Assembly: GCA_917880885.1 (NCBI GenBank)
Contig: OU862928.1
Coordinates: 41,218,962-41,282,961, forward strand
Reading direction: 5' to 3'
Length of the DNA: 64,000 bases
Source: Limnephilus marmoratus
Taxonomy: Eukaryota > Arthropoda > Insecta > Trichoptera > Limnephilidae
In this document: piece by piece, positions 1 through 11,373 of the stretch
Layout: each line of letters opens with the position of its first letter
Numbering within the stretch: position 1 is the first letter of the stretch
Notes under the pieces: generated by a model
Seen by the model: only the letters and a program-made list of their open reading frames with translations
Told to the model about the DNA's origin: nothing
Database searches by the model: none
Position numbers and translations under genes: made by a program

Positions 1-467
1 GTGATATTATAATGCGAGATGCCTATATACTGTCAGATTGATTTTTGAACGAATCAGTCATCTTTCCCCTCTTCGTCCCCCCATAGTTTGGTTTTACCCC
101 TCATCTGTATCTTCTCGTCTATTAAATTTGGATGTCCATGAGCATCTTCATATTATTCATATAATTAAATTTTAATATGTTTATAAATAAATATGTTTAT
201 ATGAAATCCTTAGCATAGGAAATTGGGATATCATTGTCTCTAAATGTTACAAAAAAAGAAGATAATAAAACATTTATTATTTTTATTATCACTAATGAGG
301 ACTGAATGCTGTTAACTTTTTTCCTTTTATATATTCAATAATATTATTACTCAATTTATAAAAAAACAGTTTATTTATAAACAAGTTCTGCTGTGTAATT
401 ATTTTTGAAGGCATTATTGATCTGTAGTTAGGCCACTTACAGACGATAAATTTATATTAGTTCTATA
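1..467. other. AT-rich stretch, no gene seen
   Basis: No coding signal, long inverted repeat or recognisable transposon was found. The base composition is strongly AT-rich, with short poly-A and poly-T runs. Confidence 0.5.
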
Positions 468-799
468 CTAGCTGACCCGGCCACGCGTTGCTGTGGCTAA
501 CGAAACACAACGCCATCTACTGGATGGTCATCCAACCATTTAACTCACACCGCCATTCGTTAATTTGCAAACAAATCAAATCCATATCGCCCATTTGCCA
601 GCCCGCTCGTCCACCACATACAGATTATATATTTCAACCAATTTACACAAAACCTTGACAAATTATGTACCTAAACCTTCCTCATGAATCACTCTATCTA
701 TTGGTGAAAACCGCATGAAAATCCGTTCAGTAGTTTTTGAATTTATCGCGAACAGGCAGACAGACGCGGTGGAGGACTTTAATTTATAATACGTAGAGA
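468..799 (-). mobile_element. Short non-autonomous Helitron-like element
   Basis: Read on the minus strand it begins TCTCTACGTATTATAAA and ends GGGTCAGCTAG followed by T. A 5-bp stem (GCCAC/GTGGC) lies just before the CTAG end. A TC start, a CTRR end, a subterminal hairpin and insertion between A and T are Helitron hallmarks. The same ends recur at 39280-39432 and, decayed, near 58190-58515. It is about 330 bp long with no coding capacity, and it sits directly at the 3' end of a LINE fragment. Confidence 0.7.
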
Positions 800-1130
800 T
801 TCCCTTATTGGCTCTACAACCCCTGGTGGGTCTTGGCCTCCTCAAGAGTCTTCCTCCACTCATCTCGGTTTCGTGCCAGCTCTCTCCAGTTTAGAATCTC
901 TAAGGTAGGTATATCATGAGGATGTTGTCACTCCATCTTAATCTTGGTCTTCCCAGACTCCTTCGCCCTATTGGTCTTGAGTTCAGCAGGGACTTTGGTG
1001 CTTGATGCTCGGTCATTCTCTCCACATGACCCAGCCACCGAAGTCTTCCCAGTTTTATAGATTTTGCGACGTTTAGCTCCTTAAACAAAGTATAGAGCTC
1101 ATTGTTATAACATCTGCGCCAAAATCCATT
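800..1130 (-). pseudogene. LINE reverse transcriptase C-terminal fragment
   Basis: The minus-strand translation contains LRWLGHVERM, then GRPRLRW, then after a frame break NWRELARNRDEWRK and EEAKTHQGL. This series is the usual C-terminal tail of many animal non-LTR retrotransposon polymerases. Only the tail remains (5' truncation), and at least one frameshift separates the two blocks. The Helitron at 468-799 was inserted where the LINE ends. The exact clade is not determined. Confidence 0.7.
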
Positions 1131-1439
1131 TTCTAGAACCGGTTCGAAGATGCGCCTCTAAATTCCGAGGCTTGTCTTGAGGTATCGTGACATGTATGTG
1201 TCATGACACATACGTGAAAATGTATGTGTCATCATGTAATTTATAAATAAAATTTCCCCAATTATAACATTGTTTGAATTTGACTAAAGGTCGTTAAGTG
1301 AGGTGTTTCGAATGGTGACTCGGAAGTTCTAAAAATTAAACTTGACAATAAATAAAATTCATTTCCAAAACTTAATTTCTCTAAAAAGACCCCACACACA
1401 GCACCCCCAAAGACGACATAGGCCCTGAGGGATTTTGTT

Positions 1440-1830
1440 TCTTCACTACCTCCTTTTTTTACATTAGCTCCATACAGGAGGCCCCGAGGAAAATAATTTC
1501 GCTCAGGGCCTATGCCATCTTAGGGAACGCTGGGTGGAGGGTTTTTTTTAAGGAAGGTAAGGATAGGAAGTTCTGGGAAGGAAAAGGTATGTATGAGGGG
1601 TGGGTAAGAATCTGGGGGTCAGTGTGTCCAGGAGTGAAGGACTTTTGGAGAAGATAAAAGACCTCCCTCAATCAGCCTCTCTCGATCCTGCCCGCCACAC
1701 AGCACGTGGGCACACGCATCGGCCGCCAAGACTGGACAAACCTCACCCCATGAAACCCGGGCACCCCTGCTAAGTCACCAAAAGTAGCGAACCACTTGGG
1801 GTGACCCAGGGCCGTATTTACACTTTTCAT
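1440..1830 (-). repeat. SINE-like repeat, copy 1
   Basis: On the minus strand this is the family whose 3' end reads GGCCTCCTGTATGGAGCTAATGT followed by A-rich sequence. It shares extended blocks with copies at 16062, 19840, 25555, 47930, 48768, 56325, 60655 and 62725. This copy lacks the far 5' part, stopping after the CACTTGGGGTGACC block near 1806. No open reading frame is conserved. A GGTTCG element resembling a pol III B box is present, but no full tRNA head is recognisable. Confidence 0.6.
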
Positions 1831-2048
1831 CAGTATAGGCCACTTCATTTGCGCCGCCCTTCCTCCTTTTTAGAAGTTGCCACCTACCATGATCACTCAC
1901 TTGTAGGCTTTTATTGGGTGACGCACAATTTTAAAAATAAACATTCAAAAATACGTTTAGTAGGTATTCAAAAATGAAATAAAGAATGAATTATTCGTAA
2001 AATAAAAGTGTAACATGAAACAAGAATTACAATTTTTTAAGGGATTTT

Positions 2049-2830
2049 TTATTTGATAAAATCATTTATATTAGCGTCATGGTTGCTTCTATGCATAGAT
2101 GATCCGAAGAGTGAAGTTTTTCTTGCGATAATGAAGACCTTTGGTATTTCTTCACTCGCTATAAACAGGAAAAACTCCTTTCTCCAGAACAATTTGTGGC
2201 CGGAGTGCAAAGTGCGACGCAGAGAGCTGTATTCAAGTTTGGGTAAACGTTGCACAGAGATAGTTTCCTCAAAAAGTTTCCTTAAAAAGATTCAGTAATG
2301 ATGTAGATTCAGGTTTCTCTGCCGTCTTATTAAAGGAAACGTGACCTTGAAAGTGTACCCATTCCTGAACTAAATCGTCTTTTAAATCATTGCACAAGAG
2401 ATTGCTTTTTGTGAGACTCTTTGTGTTGAAAGTTCACCCTTTTTTTAAATATTTTTTTTATTTGAAGTATTATGCTTTCGGATATGCCTTCTCTCTAATT
2501 CAGATCTCAGTCAGGAAGTTGTTTCAATATCCTCATTTGATGTTTCGTCTATAAAGTTTTTTCTCTTAGGGTCATCTTAATCTGAATGTCGCCCTGATAT
2601 TGCTAAAGTGCGCTCATTTCAATTGCACTTTCTTCGAAATATTGAAAGTTTTCTTGCTCTGGTATAATAAACTCGAGAAGATATCCATAAAATCAGATAC
2701 CGTCACTACATCAACAGATGAGCTCTGAATCTGAACACTCACTTTATTTAGTCTTTCCAAAATACGATTAGTAACCAAATAAAGGTAGCCCACTGCCCAA
2801 AATTCCACTCCATTTAAAAGTTATATGCGT
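2049..2830 (-). pseudogene. Decayed hAT-family transposase fragment (ZMYM1-like)
   Basis: Three minus-strand blocks in order resemble the C-terminal half of zinc-finger-MYM/hAT transposases. The first is at 2614-2820 (ILERLNKVSVQIQSSSVDVV). The second is at about 2450-2580 (a NFIDETSNEDIE block, with a stop). The third is at 2049-2255, ending SNHDANINDFIK, like the dimerisation end of hAT proteins. Stops and frame changes separate the blocks, so this is a relic. The assignment rests on pattern memory of the family. A profile search with the hAT C-terminal (Dimer_Tnp_hAT) model would decide. Confidence 0.45.
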
Positions 2831-3500
2831 TTGTGAGTGTCCCTCGGTCGAACTATCACTATTTTACTGCCACTCTTATTTTCAAACGCATTTTTCTTGA
2901 AACAACATTTTTCGAATTTGTGTAACTTCTAGCTCCTACAGTTTTTTTATCAATCTGTATCAAACTCAGCACATCGTTTCTTTACATAAATGCCTCAAAC
3001 CTAAACAATTTCTTTATTTAAAAAATCATAAGTACCTACCTAGTAAATTTTCACATAAGATCTCAAAAAAATATTAATTTAGGTTTTTGTTAGAAGTGGT
3101 TCAAATAGAAGAAAAACTTATAGAAAACAATTTCATTTTGAAAAATTGATTTTGGGTGAAAATTGTGACCTCCAAGAGTTACACAAATTGTCCAGTCGGA
3201 TGGAGACTTATAATGCGCGGCAGTTGATATCTCCGTTATTTTTTGAGGAAATATTTGAAAATCTTAGAATATACTCTTGAACGTAAAATGACCGCAAGGT
3301 ATAAATAAAATATATGTATATTTATTCCTTACATTTAAAAAAAATCATGAAAATCACTAAAAATACGAGGTCCTACACCTACTTCTCGTGCAATAAAGGT
3401 AGCCCACTGCCAAAGCCTTTTTTGATAGAAATAGATACAATCTATCTGTCCACAGTGACTTTTTTGTTGTTGTTAAAATTAACGGCTTATCAAAGCGAGC
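2831..3500. other. AT-rich stretch with a short duplicated motif
   Basis: No gene was seen. The motif AATAAAGGTAGCCCACTGCC occurs here near 3393 and also near 2776 inside the hAT relic, so part of that relic may have been copied. Otherwise featureless. Confidence 0.35.
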
Positions 3501-3504
3501 GAGC

Positions 3505-3655
3505 GCCGCCCCCTGAACTCTGCCGCCCCTAGGCCGCGGCCTATAAGGCCTATTGACAAATCCAGGACTGGGGTGACCTATGGCAGAGGTGTTGGTTATC
3601 CAATAAATGGTACCCGGGGCGGCGGTCCCCATACCCGCCTCCTACCTCCTGTGTG
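3505..3655 (-). repeat. SINE-like repeat, 5' fragment
   Basis: Matches the head of the SINE-like family on the minus strand: a GGAGGCGGGTATGGGG block, then the ATTGGATAACCAACACC block and the GGTCACCCCA block. It is truncated after about 150 bp, with no 3' tail. Confidence 0.6.
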
Positions 3656-4182
3656 GAGTTGATGCAAAAAGAAACCTTTCTTATAGGCACACAAAAATAA
3701 TGTCAAATTATTTTTGTATACAAGTTAGTTTTTGTCACAGAGGGGGTTTCCTTCAAGTGGAAAGAGGCCCAATATTAAAATCTTATATTTTATACAATAA
3801 TATTTACAATAAGTGTTTGATTAACAATAACAGTACTATAACAATCTGAAGATATGTTTTGTTTACTCTATGTAAACTACAAGAAATAACTGATATCAAA
3901 ATAATAACTGTGTTAAGTGGACAGACTATAATAATTTACGTAAGCAATAATTCTCAATGATGCTTTGTATTTATTTAACCCAAGGAGTAGTGAAGTGGGT
4001 GGTAGCACTTCAAGGGGTGTTGTGTTCATTTTCGTCTAAAGTGTCGTTGTTCCAAATAAATCTAGGGATCGTTGAGCCACAATTTGGCCCAGAATACAAC
4101 TTGACTGTGTCCAAAGCGGCCTAGCCAAACTTAAGCAAATTAATGCACATAAGTTAGATTACCAATTTTTACTGTGTAGGTA
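3656..4182. other. AT-rich stretch, no gene seen
   Basis: No recognisable coding exon or bounded repeat. The last eight bases before 4191 (CTGCAGAC) are the left target-site duplication of the next element. Confidence 0.5.
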
Positions 4183-4190
4183 CTGCAGAC

Positions 4191-6089
4191 TAGAGGTGAA
4201 ACGGATAGTTGTTTAGCCTGATACCGGATAACCGGCGAGCTGCGAGGCCGGATGGCCGGATATCCGGCGGCCGGATATTCGGCCCATTACATAAATCGCT
4301 TGTTGCCTGCGAACGCTGAAAATTTAGTCTTTATTCACCATAACTTACCACTTGTTAATTTCGAGTATTAATTCAAACTATTCTCTTCTATAAGAAGAAG
4401 AACAAGAGGTATATTATGGACCTTATATTATGGTGCTTCAATGTCAGTATTTAATCATTTCAATAATCTCTCTGTTTTTTACGATTTTTAATTCACGTAT
4501 AATGGTGATTGTGATTAGTTAATCATGTTAATTTAAGTTTTGGCTACTCTGCGAGGTTTTTGAAAGTTTTTACTAAAAGTTTTTAGTTTAGATATTTACT
4601 ATTTATGTATTTATCATTATAGCCCCTCCAGACTCACGGCGAGAAGCCCCGAGAACACCCGAGAAGCGTGAATGTGATGAGTTTCTCCCATTCTCTTTCA
4701 CAGGCTCGCCTGTTCTCGGATCACTGTCGGTAAATTTGGCCGCTTCAAAGGATTTCTCGGGCGAGAAGCGAGAAGACTACTACACTCACGTTTTGTCTCA
4801 GTGTTGTTTAGTGAGCGATTGAGAGTAGACGTGCCTTATATTTTTGTTTTTGTTTCGAAAATTTTGTTTCCTTGTGTTAAAAATGTGGAACAATCAACAA
4901 GAGTCGCAATTTATCGCACAGAGCCAAACCTGCAGCATTTTGAATATCGTCTGTAATGTCGTCCATACCGGATGGGAAACAGATCACGAGTGAGAAAAAT
5001 GAGAGTGTGGATAAGTGCTTGTTCTTGCGAGAAGTCTCGGCGAGAAGTTCTCGACTTTAAATAGAAGCCGTCATAATTTAAGCCATTTTTAAATTGTCGA
5101 AGTTTTTGAATATCCGATATCCGGCCGGATATTGAGTTACTATCCGGTATCCGGCCGGATAGTAATTTTGGGAGGAATGCAGATCCCGCCAATGTGGGGG
5201 ATTTTAATAAAAATGCACTTTCTAGATGAGAAAAGTGTGGAAAAGTTGAATAAAAAACAAATTAAAGCGCGCTTGGCAGAATTGAGGGAGATACAACCAT
5301 TTAAAGAATGAATAAAATGACACTTCGTAAACTTATACTACGCCATTTTGTTACTATTATGTTGGTATCTCAGACTTGCTATTAACGAAGGTTGATACGA
5401 TTGTAGCCAACTTCATGTGATAGATGCGTAATTATGAAATTTTTGTAGCAGACTTTTTTTCAACGATTTTTTAAACTGTTTATCACCTTCCGAATTAAAG
5501 TAACCTAATCTAAGACTACGCTAAACATGGTTTGTGTAACATGGTTTGTGCCCCTTTATAACGCCTACTCGCGTCAACGCAAGAAAAACATCCCAGTTTT
5601 CAAATAGTTTAGCGGCTACGCTAGGTTTGTGTAACATGGTTTATGTAACATGGTTTGTGCCCCTTTATAACGCCTACTCGCGTCAACGCAAGAAAAACAT
5701 CCCAGTTTTCAAGTAGTTTAGCGGCTACGCCAGGTTTGTGTAACATGGTTTGTGACCATTATTAATTCTGTTTTTCATAATTACGTGTATATCACACGAA
5801 GTTAGCTACAATCGTATCAACCTTCGTAAAGCAAGTCTGAGATACCAACATAATAGTAACAAAATGGCGTAGTATAAGTTCACGAAGTGTCATTTTATTC
5901 ATTCTTTAAACGGCTGTATCTCCCTCAATTTTGCCGAGCGCGCCTTAATTTCTTTTTTATTCAACTTTTCCACACTTTTCTCATCTAGAAAGTGCATTTT
6001 TATTAAAATCCCCCACACTGGCGGGATCTGCATTTCACCTGTAATTTTAGACCGGATAGGCCAGATACCGGATATCCGTTTCATCTCTA
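4191..6089. mobile_element. hAT-like DNA transposon, non-autonomous, with nested insertion
   Basis: The termini are inverted repeats: TAGAGGTGAAACGGATA on the left against TAGAGATGAAACGGATA on the right. The element is flanked by a perfect 8-bp duplication, CTGCAGAC (4183-4190 and 6090-6097). An 8-bp TSD with a TAG start suggests the hAT superfamily. Subterminal regions are rich in CCGGATATCCGG-type palindromic motifs, plausible transposase-binding sites. No transposase frame was found. A second element (5170-6040) is inserted near its right end, so this one is the older. Confidence 0.8.
5170..6040. mobile_element. Family A element (unassigned DNA transposon), copy 1
   Basis: The ends are inverted: GGGAGGAATGCAGATCCCGC on the left against AGGTGAAATGCAGATCCCGC on the right, with homology continuing about 150 bp inward. 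The 8-bp TSD is GTAATTTT (5162-5169 and 6041-6048). The centre (about 5527-5760) is a tandem repeat of roughly 110 bp containing CATGGTTTGTG and AGCGGCTACGC motifs. Related copies are at 23795-24737 and 50115-50990, each with its own TSD. There is no open coding frame, so it must be mobilised in trans. The superfamily is not settled. Confidence 0.85.
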
Positions 6090-6097
6090 CTGCAGAC

Positions 6098-7685
6098 AAA
6101 TTATTTAACCCCTAGGGCTAATTTATTCACTTTTGGGAACAGCTCTTATAGGTCTCATAGAAATCGTTGTGTCTCCCTAACTATTTACAAATCTAAAAAT
6201 TAATCAAAGAAGAATTAAAATGTTTACATATACAACGTGTCCCAAAATTCAATGATAAGCGGGCACCAGTGGGTGGGCCTGCTCATGACTCCTCCAGAAA
6301 AAAATAGAAAAAAAATATTTCAATCCTTTGAAAATTGACACCTCTTAAGATATTTTTAACTACCATGACCACAATTTTTCAAATATTTCAGATTTTTTTT
6401 GTATCGGCAACCTAAGTAGCACGGCTATCCACCACAAGCCTTAAAAATCCATGAATGCCTTTAGTTTTTACACAAAAATCAATCAATTTTTTTACACAAA
6501 AATCAGTTTTTCTAAAAATTATGAAAGATTTTTATTTTTAGTCCACTTTCACTCATCGTGGTGTAAAAAAAAGTATGAACACTACTATGGCAAGTTTTTT
6601 TAAAAGTTTACGCATCTAATCAAGATTCCTAAATGGTATAATACTCTGAAAACTAGCCACAAAAAAAATAATATTATTAATATCAATATGTGTACAGTGC
6701 CTACTGATAAAAACATTAATGTATAATAAAAAAATTGAAAGAAATATTTTAAATATAAAATAAGAAAGAAGCGGAAATAACAGTTAAATTTTAGTGATAC
6801 ATGTTTTATAATGATTCAATAAGTCTTGTGATCTAATATTTGTTGTAACAAAGGAAAGTGGATGTAAAGCAGCAATGACTAAATAAATTATCCTGGGTAT
6901 TTTGTTTAGTCATTGAATATAGTGTGAATAATTGGTTTTGGCACAAGTTAAAAGAATAAAAAATGTGAAAACAGATTAAATAATTAAAGAAAACTTTGAA
7001 TGCAACGATTATTACCTGATACTGCAAATCCCGTCAGCAGGAATATACTAAATAAAAACAAAAACATCATGCCGGCGACACTTCACTTCTATAATTTAAT
7101 TAACTGTGACCTTATTATCCTGTAACACGCGCGTCCCGCTCGAAAGACGCAGACAGAATAAGAGGAAATACGAATATTTGTAGTAATAATCGATATGAAG
7201 TAGTTGTTGCCAATTTTAAGTATCGCGGGTAATCAGAAAATACGCAAAATGAAATTTACAAAGAGTGACGTTTATTGAAGAACAAAGTACTTTATGGACG
7301 TTCAGTGAAAAAATTGCTAGGCATGGAAACAAAAGTCAGTTGCGTGTAGCAAGTGTGGCGATATGGAAGAATTGATTTTACAATACGAATCATGATTTTT
7401 ATGTTTTCTGTTTCGGAGACCGAAAAAAGTTTTAAAGAAATAATAGGTGAATTAAAAAAATAAGTTTCATTTGTTATCTCGTGGGTAAATATGGAAATTT
7501 GAGAAAGTTTTTTGAAGTAAAACTTTTTTACGCACGCTTGACTTGGGAAGTAAGTTGGCGAATGGGTGACGAGAGCGTTACGAAAAACGAGGCGAACGGT
7601 AGTTGAGAAGGAGATATAAGTTAGTGAAGATAGAAAGAGAGAGAGTTACAATTCGTATATTACTGGAATGTAAGAAGAATAATAT
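6098..7685. other. AT-rich intergenic stretch, no gene seen
   Basis: Scattered poly-A and poly-T runs and short open frames without any recognisable domain or splice-consistent exon. Nothing further can be supported. Confidence 0.5.
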
Positions 7686-7689
7686 ATGA

Positions 7690-7930
7690 CGCTAAAGTGG
7701 ATTATGGTAGAAGTCGGGGACGCCCGAGGGCCCCGAGGAAGATACTATGGGGCGATCAAGTGAATCAGATACTCGAGTCGGGTCATGTCAACAGTCAGAA
7801 TAATAGAAGAGTGTGTATGAGACGATAAATGTGAATGAGGCAAAGAGTGTGTGCCGAGGCCGAGTTGTTTGGCGGTCAGTTTTCTCTGCCTACCCCTGTG
7901 GAGAAAAGACGAGATTGTTAGGTTAGTTAG
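7690..7930 (+). pseudogene. LINE 3' end fragment
   Basis: Nearly the same DNA as 28665-28850: GATCAAGTGAATCAGATACT, then GTCGGGTCATGTCAA, then GTGTGTGCCGAGGCCGAGTT, ending GGTTAGTTAG. There it lies just after a reverse transcriptase tail. Here only the last ~240 bp of the LINE remain. Frames are broken relative to the other copy. Confidence 0.65.
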
Positions 7931-8557
7931 AGAAAATTTTCTTTATTACATAATATGTGTTGGAATGGGTTTTATTCGCATGATTTTTGCCGCTAGGTGC
8001 CGCATCACGAAAAACGGCGTCATTAGGATGGGAGAACTCTCAAATAGTAAATAAAACATAATTTGAACAATATAAGTTTGCAGTTCAAACGCGTTAGGAG
8101 TGAAACCTTTAGAAAATTAAAGTAGACAAGAGTGGGGAGGCTACGAAGCACCGCACAAAGAGGAGACCTAATATTCTATCTCATTCTCTCGCAGGCTAAA
8201 TCTTATGTGTTTGTATCTTTTCAGTTAGCTTTTTCGTTTCATGGAGTTTCAAATCACAACGGTGCTTAAGAAGTTTTCACTTCGAAAATAAATGCTAATT
8301 TCAATAGAATTTTGTTTCTTTTTGGAGGTAAAGGGAGTTGTGGGGAATAGGGCAAAATCACATTTTTTGTTGCCAAAAATTAAAGAAAAAAATTACAAAC
8401 TGGAATATTAAAAAAAAAATTACGTTAGGAATAGTCCTTCAACAAAGTTTTGAATATTCACATTTCAAATTAGGGCTAAAACGCCCTCTTCGCGCGGTTT
8501 TGTCTTGTGTCACTGTCACTGCGCACTTTTTGACAGCTGACATTTGTCGTAATCCAG
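7931..8557. other. Intergenic stretch, no gene seen
   Basis: No recognisable coding exon or bounded repeat. It ends at the TAA duplication flanking the next MITE. Confidence 0.45.
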
Positions 8558-8560
8558 TAA

Positions 8561-8734
8561 GGGAACGTACCCAAACTACGTGACCAACTTTTTGCAATTT
8601 TTAACACCCCCCCCCCCCCCCCCCCCCCCCCGGTGACTAAAATCCTAAGGAACCCGCCGCTCATTTGTATGGAGCGTGACCTTTTGAAGACCCCCCCCCC
8701 CCCTAAAAGTGTCACGTAGTATGGGTACGTTCCC
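8561..8734. mobile_element. PIF/Harbinger-type MITE, copy 1
   Basis: Inverted termini GGGAACGTACCCAAACTACG and GGGAACGTACCCATACTACG are flanked on both sides by the 3-bp duplication TAA (8558-8560 and 8735-8737). A 3-bp TWA target duplication is the Harbinger signature. The centre holds a 30-odd-base poly-C run and a second C-run near 8690. A 56-bp version with a TTA duplication is at 28867-28922. Confidence 0.8.
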
Positions 8735-8737
8735 TAA

Positions 8738-9149
8738 TCAGTCTTCATTTGTTTTTCGAAGAAAATGTCTGTAAATACTGTTTATTTGTCCGTAAATACT
8801 GTTAATCTTAACGTCTCAAATGATGTAATTATGTGTAAAAAGCGGTGTCATGCGATGAAAAGGTGAATTAAAAAACTGCCATCATAATCGCGTCGAATTT
8901 TGGCAAATTATCAGATTGTCCTCGTAGAAAACCACTGTCTGTCATGATAATTTGTATTTAAAATATATGTTTTATACAAACAAATGGGTTTATGGTGCGT
9001 AACTAAACTATTATCACTATCAAACTTATTCAAACCAGCAACCGAAACAAAAACAACTTCACGTGGCACTCGGTGGACGGTGGGTGCGTTGTGAGTTGTG
9101 AGCATAAATATACTAACCCCGTTGTGAGTCACAACGCACCTTCGGATTC
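8738..9149. other. Intergenic stretch, no gene seen
   Basis: No gene or bounded repeat recognised. Near 9085-9140 two GCGTTGTGAGT-like segments face each other as a weak inverted repeat. Confidence 0.4.
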
Positions 9150-9192
9150 GGCTTCCTTGTGACGTCACAACTTGTGACGTCACAAGGAAGCC
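9150..9192. repeat. Perfect 21-bp palindrome carrying two TGACGTCA sites
   Basis: Bases 9150-9170 and 9172-9192 are exact reverse complements around a single C. Each arm contains TGACGTCA, the consensus cAMP-response element bound by CREB/ATF bZIP dimers. No neighbouring gene is identified, so a regulatory role is only inferred. It may equally be the core of a small foldback element. Confidence 0.75.
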
Positions 9193-10355
9193 AGTCAATC
9201 ATTACTCGTTTTTGGTATTTGAATTTTCATACAACTTTAAAAGCGAATTAATTTAATATTTTTTGGGGAGATTTTAAGTACGATATTTGAGTTTAGTTAA
9301 TTCTTTTACATATATTAAATGCGGTTCCATGGCCGGCGGTAATATGAGAACTCACCATATGAGTTTTGGGAAATGAACGTTCTCGGAAAAGACACTTCCT
9401 CAAATCATAATTCATATCGTCATAACTCACCTTAGTAACGATTCATATCAACACTGATTCACGGTTACCAACCGACACGCGCGAAAGTGAATTAGTTGGT
9501 TCCATTTTATGGCTATTCAGCTTATCAAAACCAAAACACGAACTATTTAGAACGTACGTACTTTCTTACAATACCATAATATCGCGTGAAAATTGCGAAT
9601 TTCGCATTATTTGCGTGAAAATGACAAAATTCACGAAACCATTTATCGATAAATTGATGCATTTTGCTTAAAAATTTGCGTTTTATTCTTATTAAATCTC
9701 GCCATTCTATTGATGTTCCAAAGTCTTGGGTACTGTGATGATACATTAGTAGGATGTTTTGTAAACCTTCACAATATGAAAAATGATTCCATCGATACGG
9801 GTGGAGAACTTCATTGTAGTTTCCTTCACGCACAAGAAGGTTGAAAGTGACACCCTTTTACTCCTGTTTGTGGGAAACGGCTTGAGCAGCAGATTTACAT
9901 GCTTTTACATACAGGATTATTTTTTGGGCAATACATATACAAATATTGGACGCCAGTTGTTTCAACATGATAAAAATTTTCTCTTAAAGTATTATTTTAG
10001 TTTTTTATACCTCTGTAATATTTTTAATGCCGATGTTAGTACGTTTACAACTGGTAAAACATACCAGGCGCAATATCAAATCGTTCATATCTCTGTAGGT
10101 ACTTTATAATGTGTAATTATGTGTACTTTCACTAAGCTTATATCTTTTTACTGGCCATCAGCTGGAGCTGGAATAGTGTAACTTGAGGTCAGCGTACTTC
10201 TCGAGGTTAGTAAAAGCAGTTGTAGATTAAGAATAAAAGGTTGTATCTTTATATTTTAAAAGGTATCACGGGTTGCTTCGGTAATTTTTCCAAAATATCA
10301 CCGTTTAAAATCGATAAAATATTTTTTCCAATGTTTACATTTGATATAAACAATA
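9193..10355. other. Intergenic stretch, no gene seen
   Basis: Two open frames of about 100 codons (9543-9833 minus, 9783-10109 plus) carry no recognisable domain and have AT-driven composition. I do not call them genes. Confidence 0.45.
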
Positions 10356-10359
10356 CAGT

Positions 10360-10819
10360 GGTACCTCGAGAGACTCCAGATACTAATATCTACAGCCTGT
10401 ATGTCGGACGAATATCTACAGCTCATATGTTGAACTAATATCTACGAACTTCAGAGTGTTGACTAATATCTACAGAGCGTAGGTTGAACTAATATCTACA
10501 GAGCGTAGGTTGGATTAATCAGCTAAATGTGTCCAATAGTCCGATATTAGGAATTTTTACACACATGCTTACATAAATTAAGTTTTTTAAACTGCATACG
10601 CAATATTACGTTATTCCAATATGCTATACATAATTGCAAATCCAACCTCTGCCAGTGCTGTAGATATTCGTCAACACTTTGGTTTTCATAGATATTCGTC
10701 AACAGTTTGAGCTGTAGATATTCGTCAACACTTTCCTTCTCATAGATATTAATTCGATTTTTTCAGTTTTTGGAATTCCTGTAGATATTAGTAGACGCCT
10801 CCCCTCGAGAAGAGTACCC
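10360..10819. mobile_element. Foldback element with clustered ATATCTACAG repeats
   Basis: The ends are inverted: GGTACCTCGAG...ACTAATATCTACAG on the left and CTGTAGATATTAGT...CTCGAGAAGAGTACC on the right. The left half carries five copies of TAATATCTACAG-like units spaced about 26-28 bp (10385-10505). The right half carries four inverted copies (CTGTAGATATTCGTCAAC and variants, 10660-10795). No TSD could be fixed. Iterated terminal motifs of this sort are typical of foldback-like transposons, where they may serve as transposase-binding sites. Confidence 0.7.
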
Positions 10820-11365
10820 TAACATATGCTAACATACGAGATATTTGAGGTTCGAGCCGTCGAGCGAGCCCATAAATATACAAACCACAGCGAGCCTCTA
10901 CACAACGTATATCTTCGCTTCGAGCTGTTGAGTTTGAAAATTCGCAAGTCGCGGGGATGATCCGTGATAGCGATCCCTGCCTTGCCGACCGAGATGTGAG
11001 CAGCGCCTCTGCCGGCGGTTCCGCAAACGAAGTGTAGATCCCTGCTTGGCTGACAGAAAAGAGAGTAGCGCCTCTGGCGGCAAATCAAACTTAACACTGT
11101 GGCGGCAGAATTTGAATATGCTGCTAACAGTATATTATATACAGATATTACTACCACTGCTATACTGCCATTACAAGCAAAATGCAGCTGGGAATTTGCT
11201 GAGGTCGCATTCTAATATAGGTATTTTTTATAGTGAGTCTCCCAGCTACCCTTTTGCTTAATAAAAATTAAAATACTACAGTACAGTACCTATATCATTA
11301 ATGACATTTCAATAGAAAAATGTATCTTATTACTTTATTACATATAATGAAAGAGTTCATTGGGG
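10820..11365. other. Intergenic stretch, no gene seen
   Basis: GC-richer between 10850 and 11100, with CCTCTGGCGGC-like and CCTCTGCCGGC-like repeated motifs, but no coding exon is convincing. Confidence 0.4.
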
Positions 11366-11373
11366 CGTACATA

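Noticed and set aside
8609..8700. Long poly-C runs as a possible G-quadruplex regulator
   Set aside because: They lie inside a Harbinger MITE with no gene nearby. Homopolymer growth in the repeat is enough explanation, and the run length may be an assembly artefact.
9543..10109. Pair of overlapping ~100-codon frames on opposite strands
   Set aside because: No domain, no splice signals, and composition typical of non-coding AT-rich DNA.
10385..10795. Evenly spaced direct repeats resembling a CRISPR array
   Set aside because: Units are short, imperfect and inverted in the second half. The surroundings are eukaryotic and no cas-like gene exists. A foldback transposon fits better.
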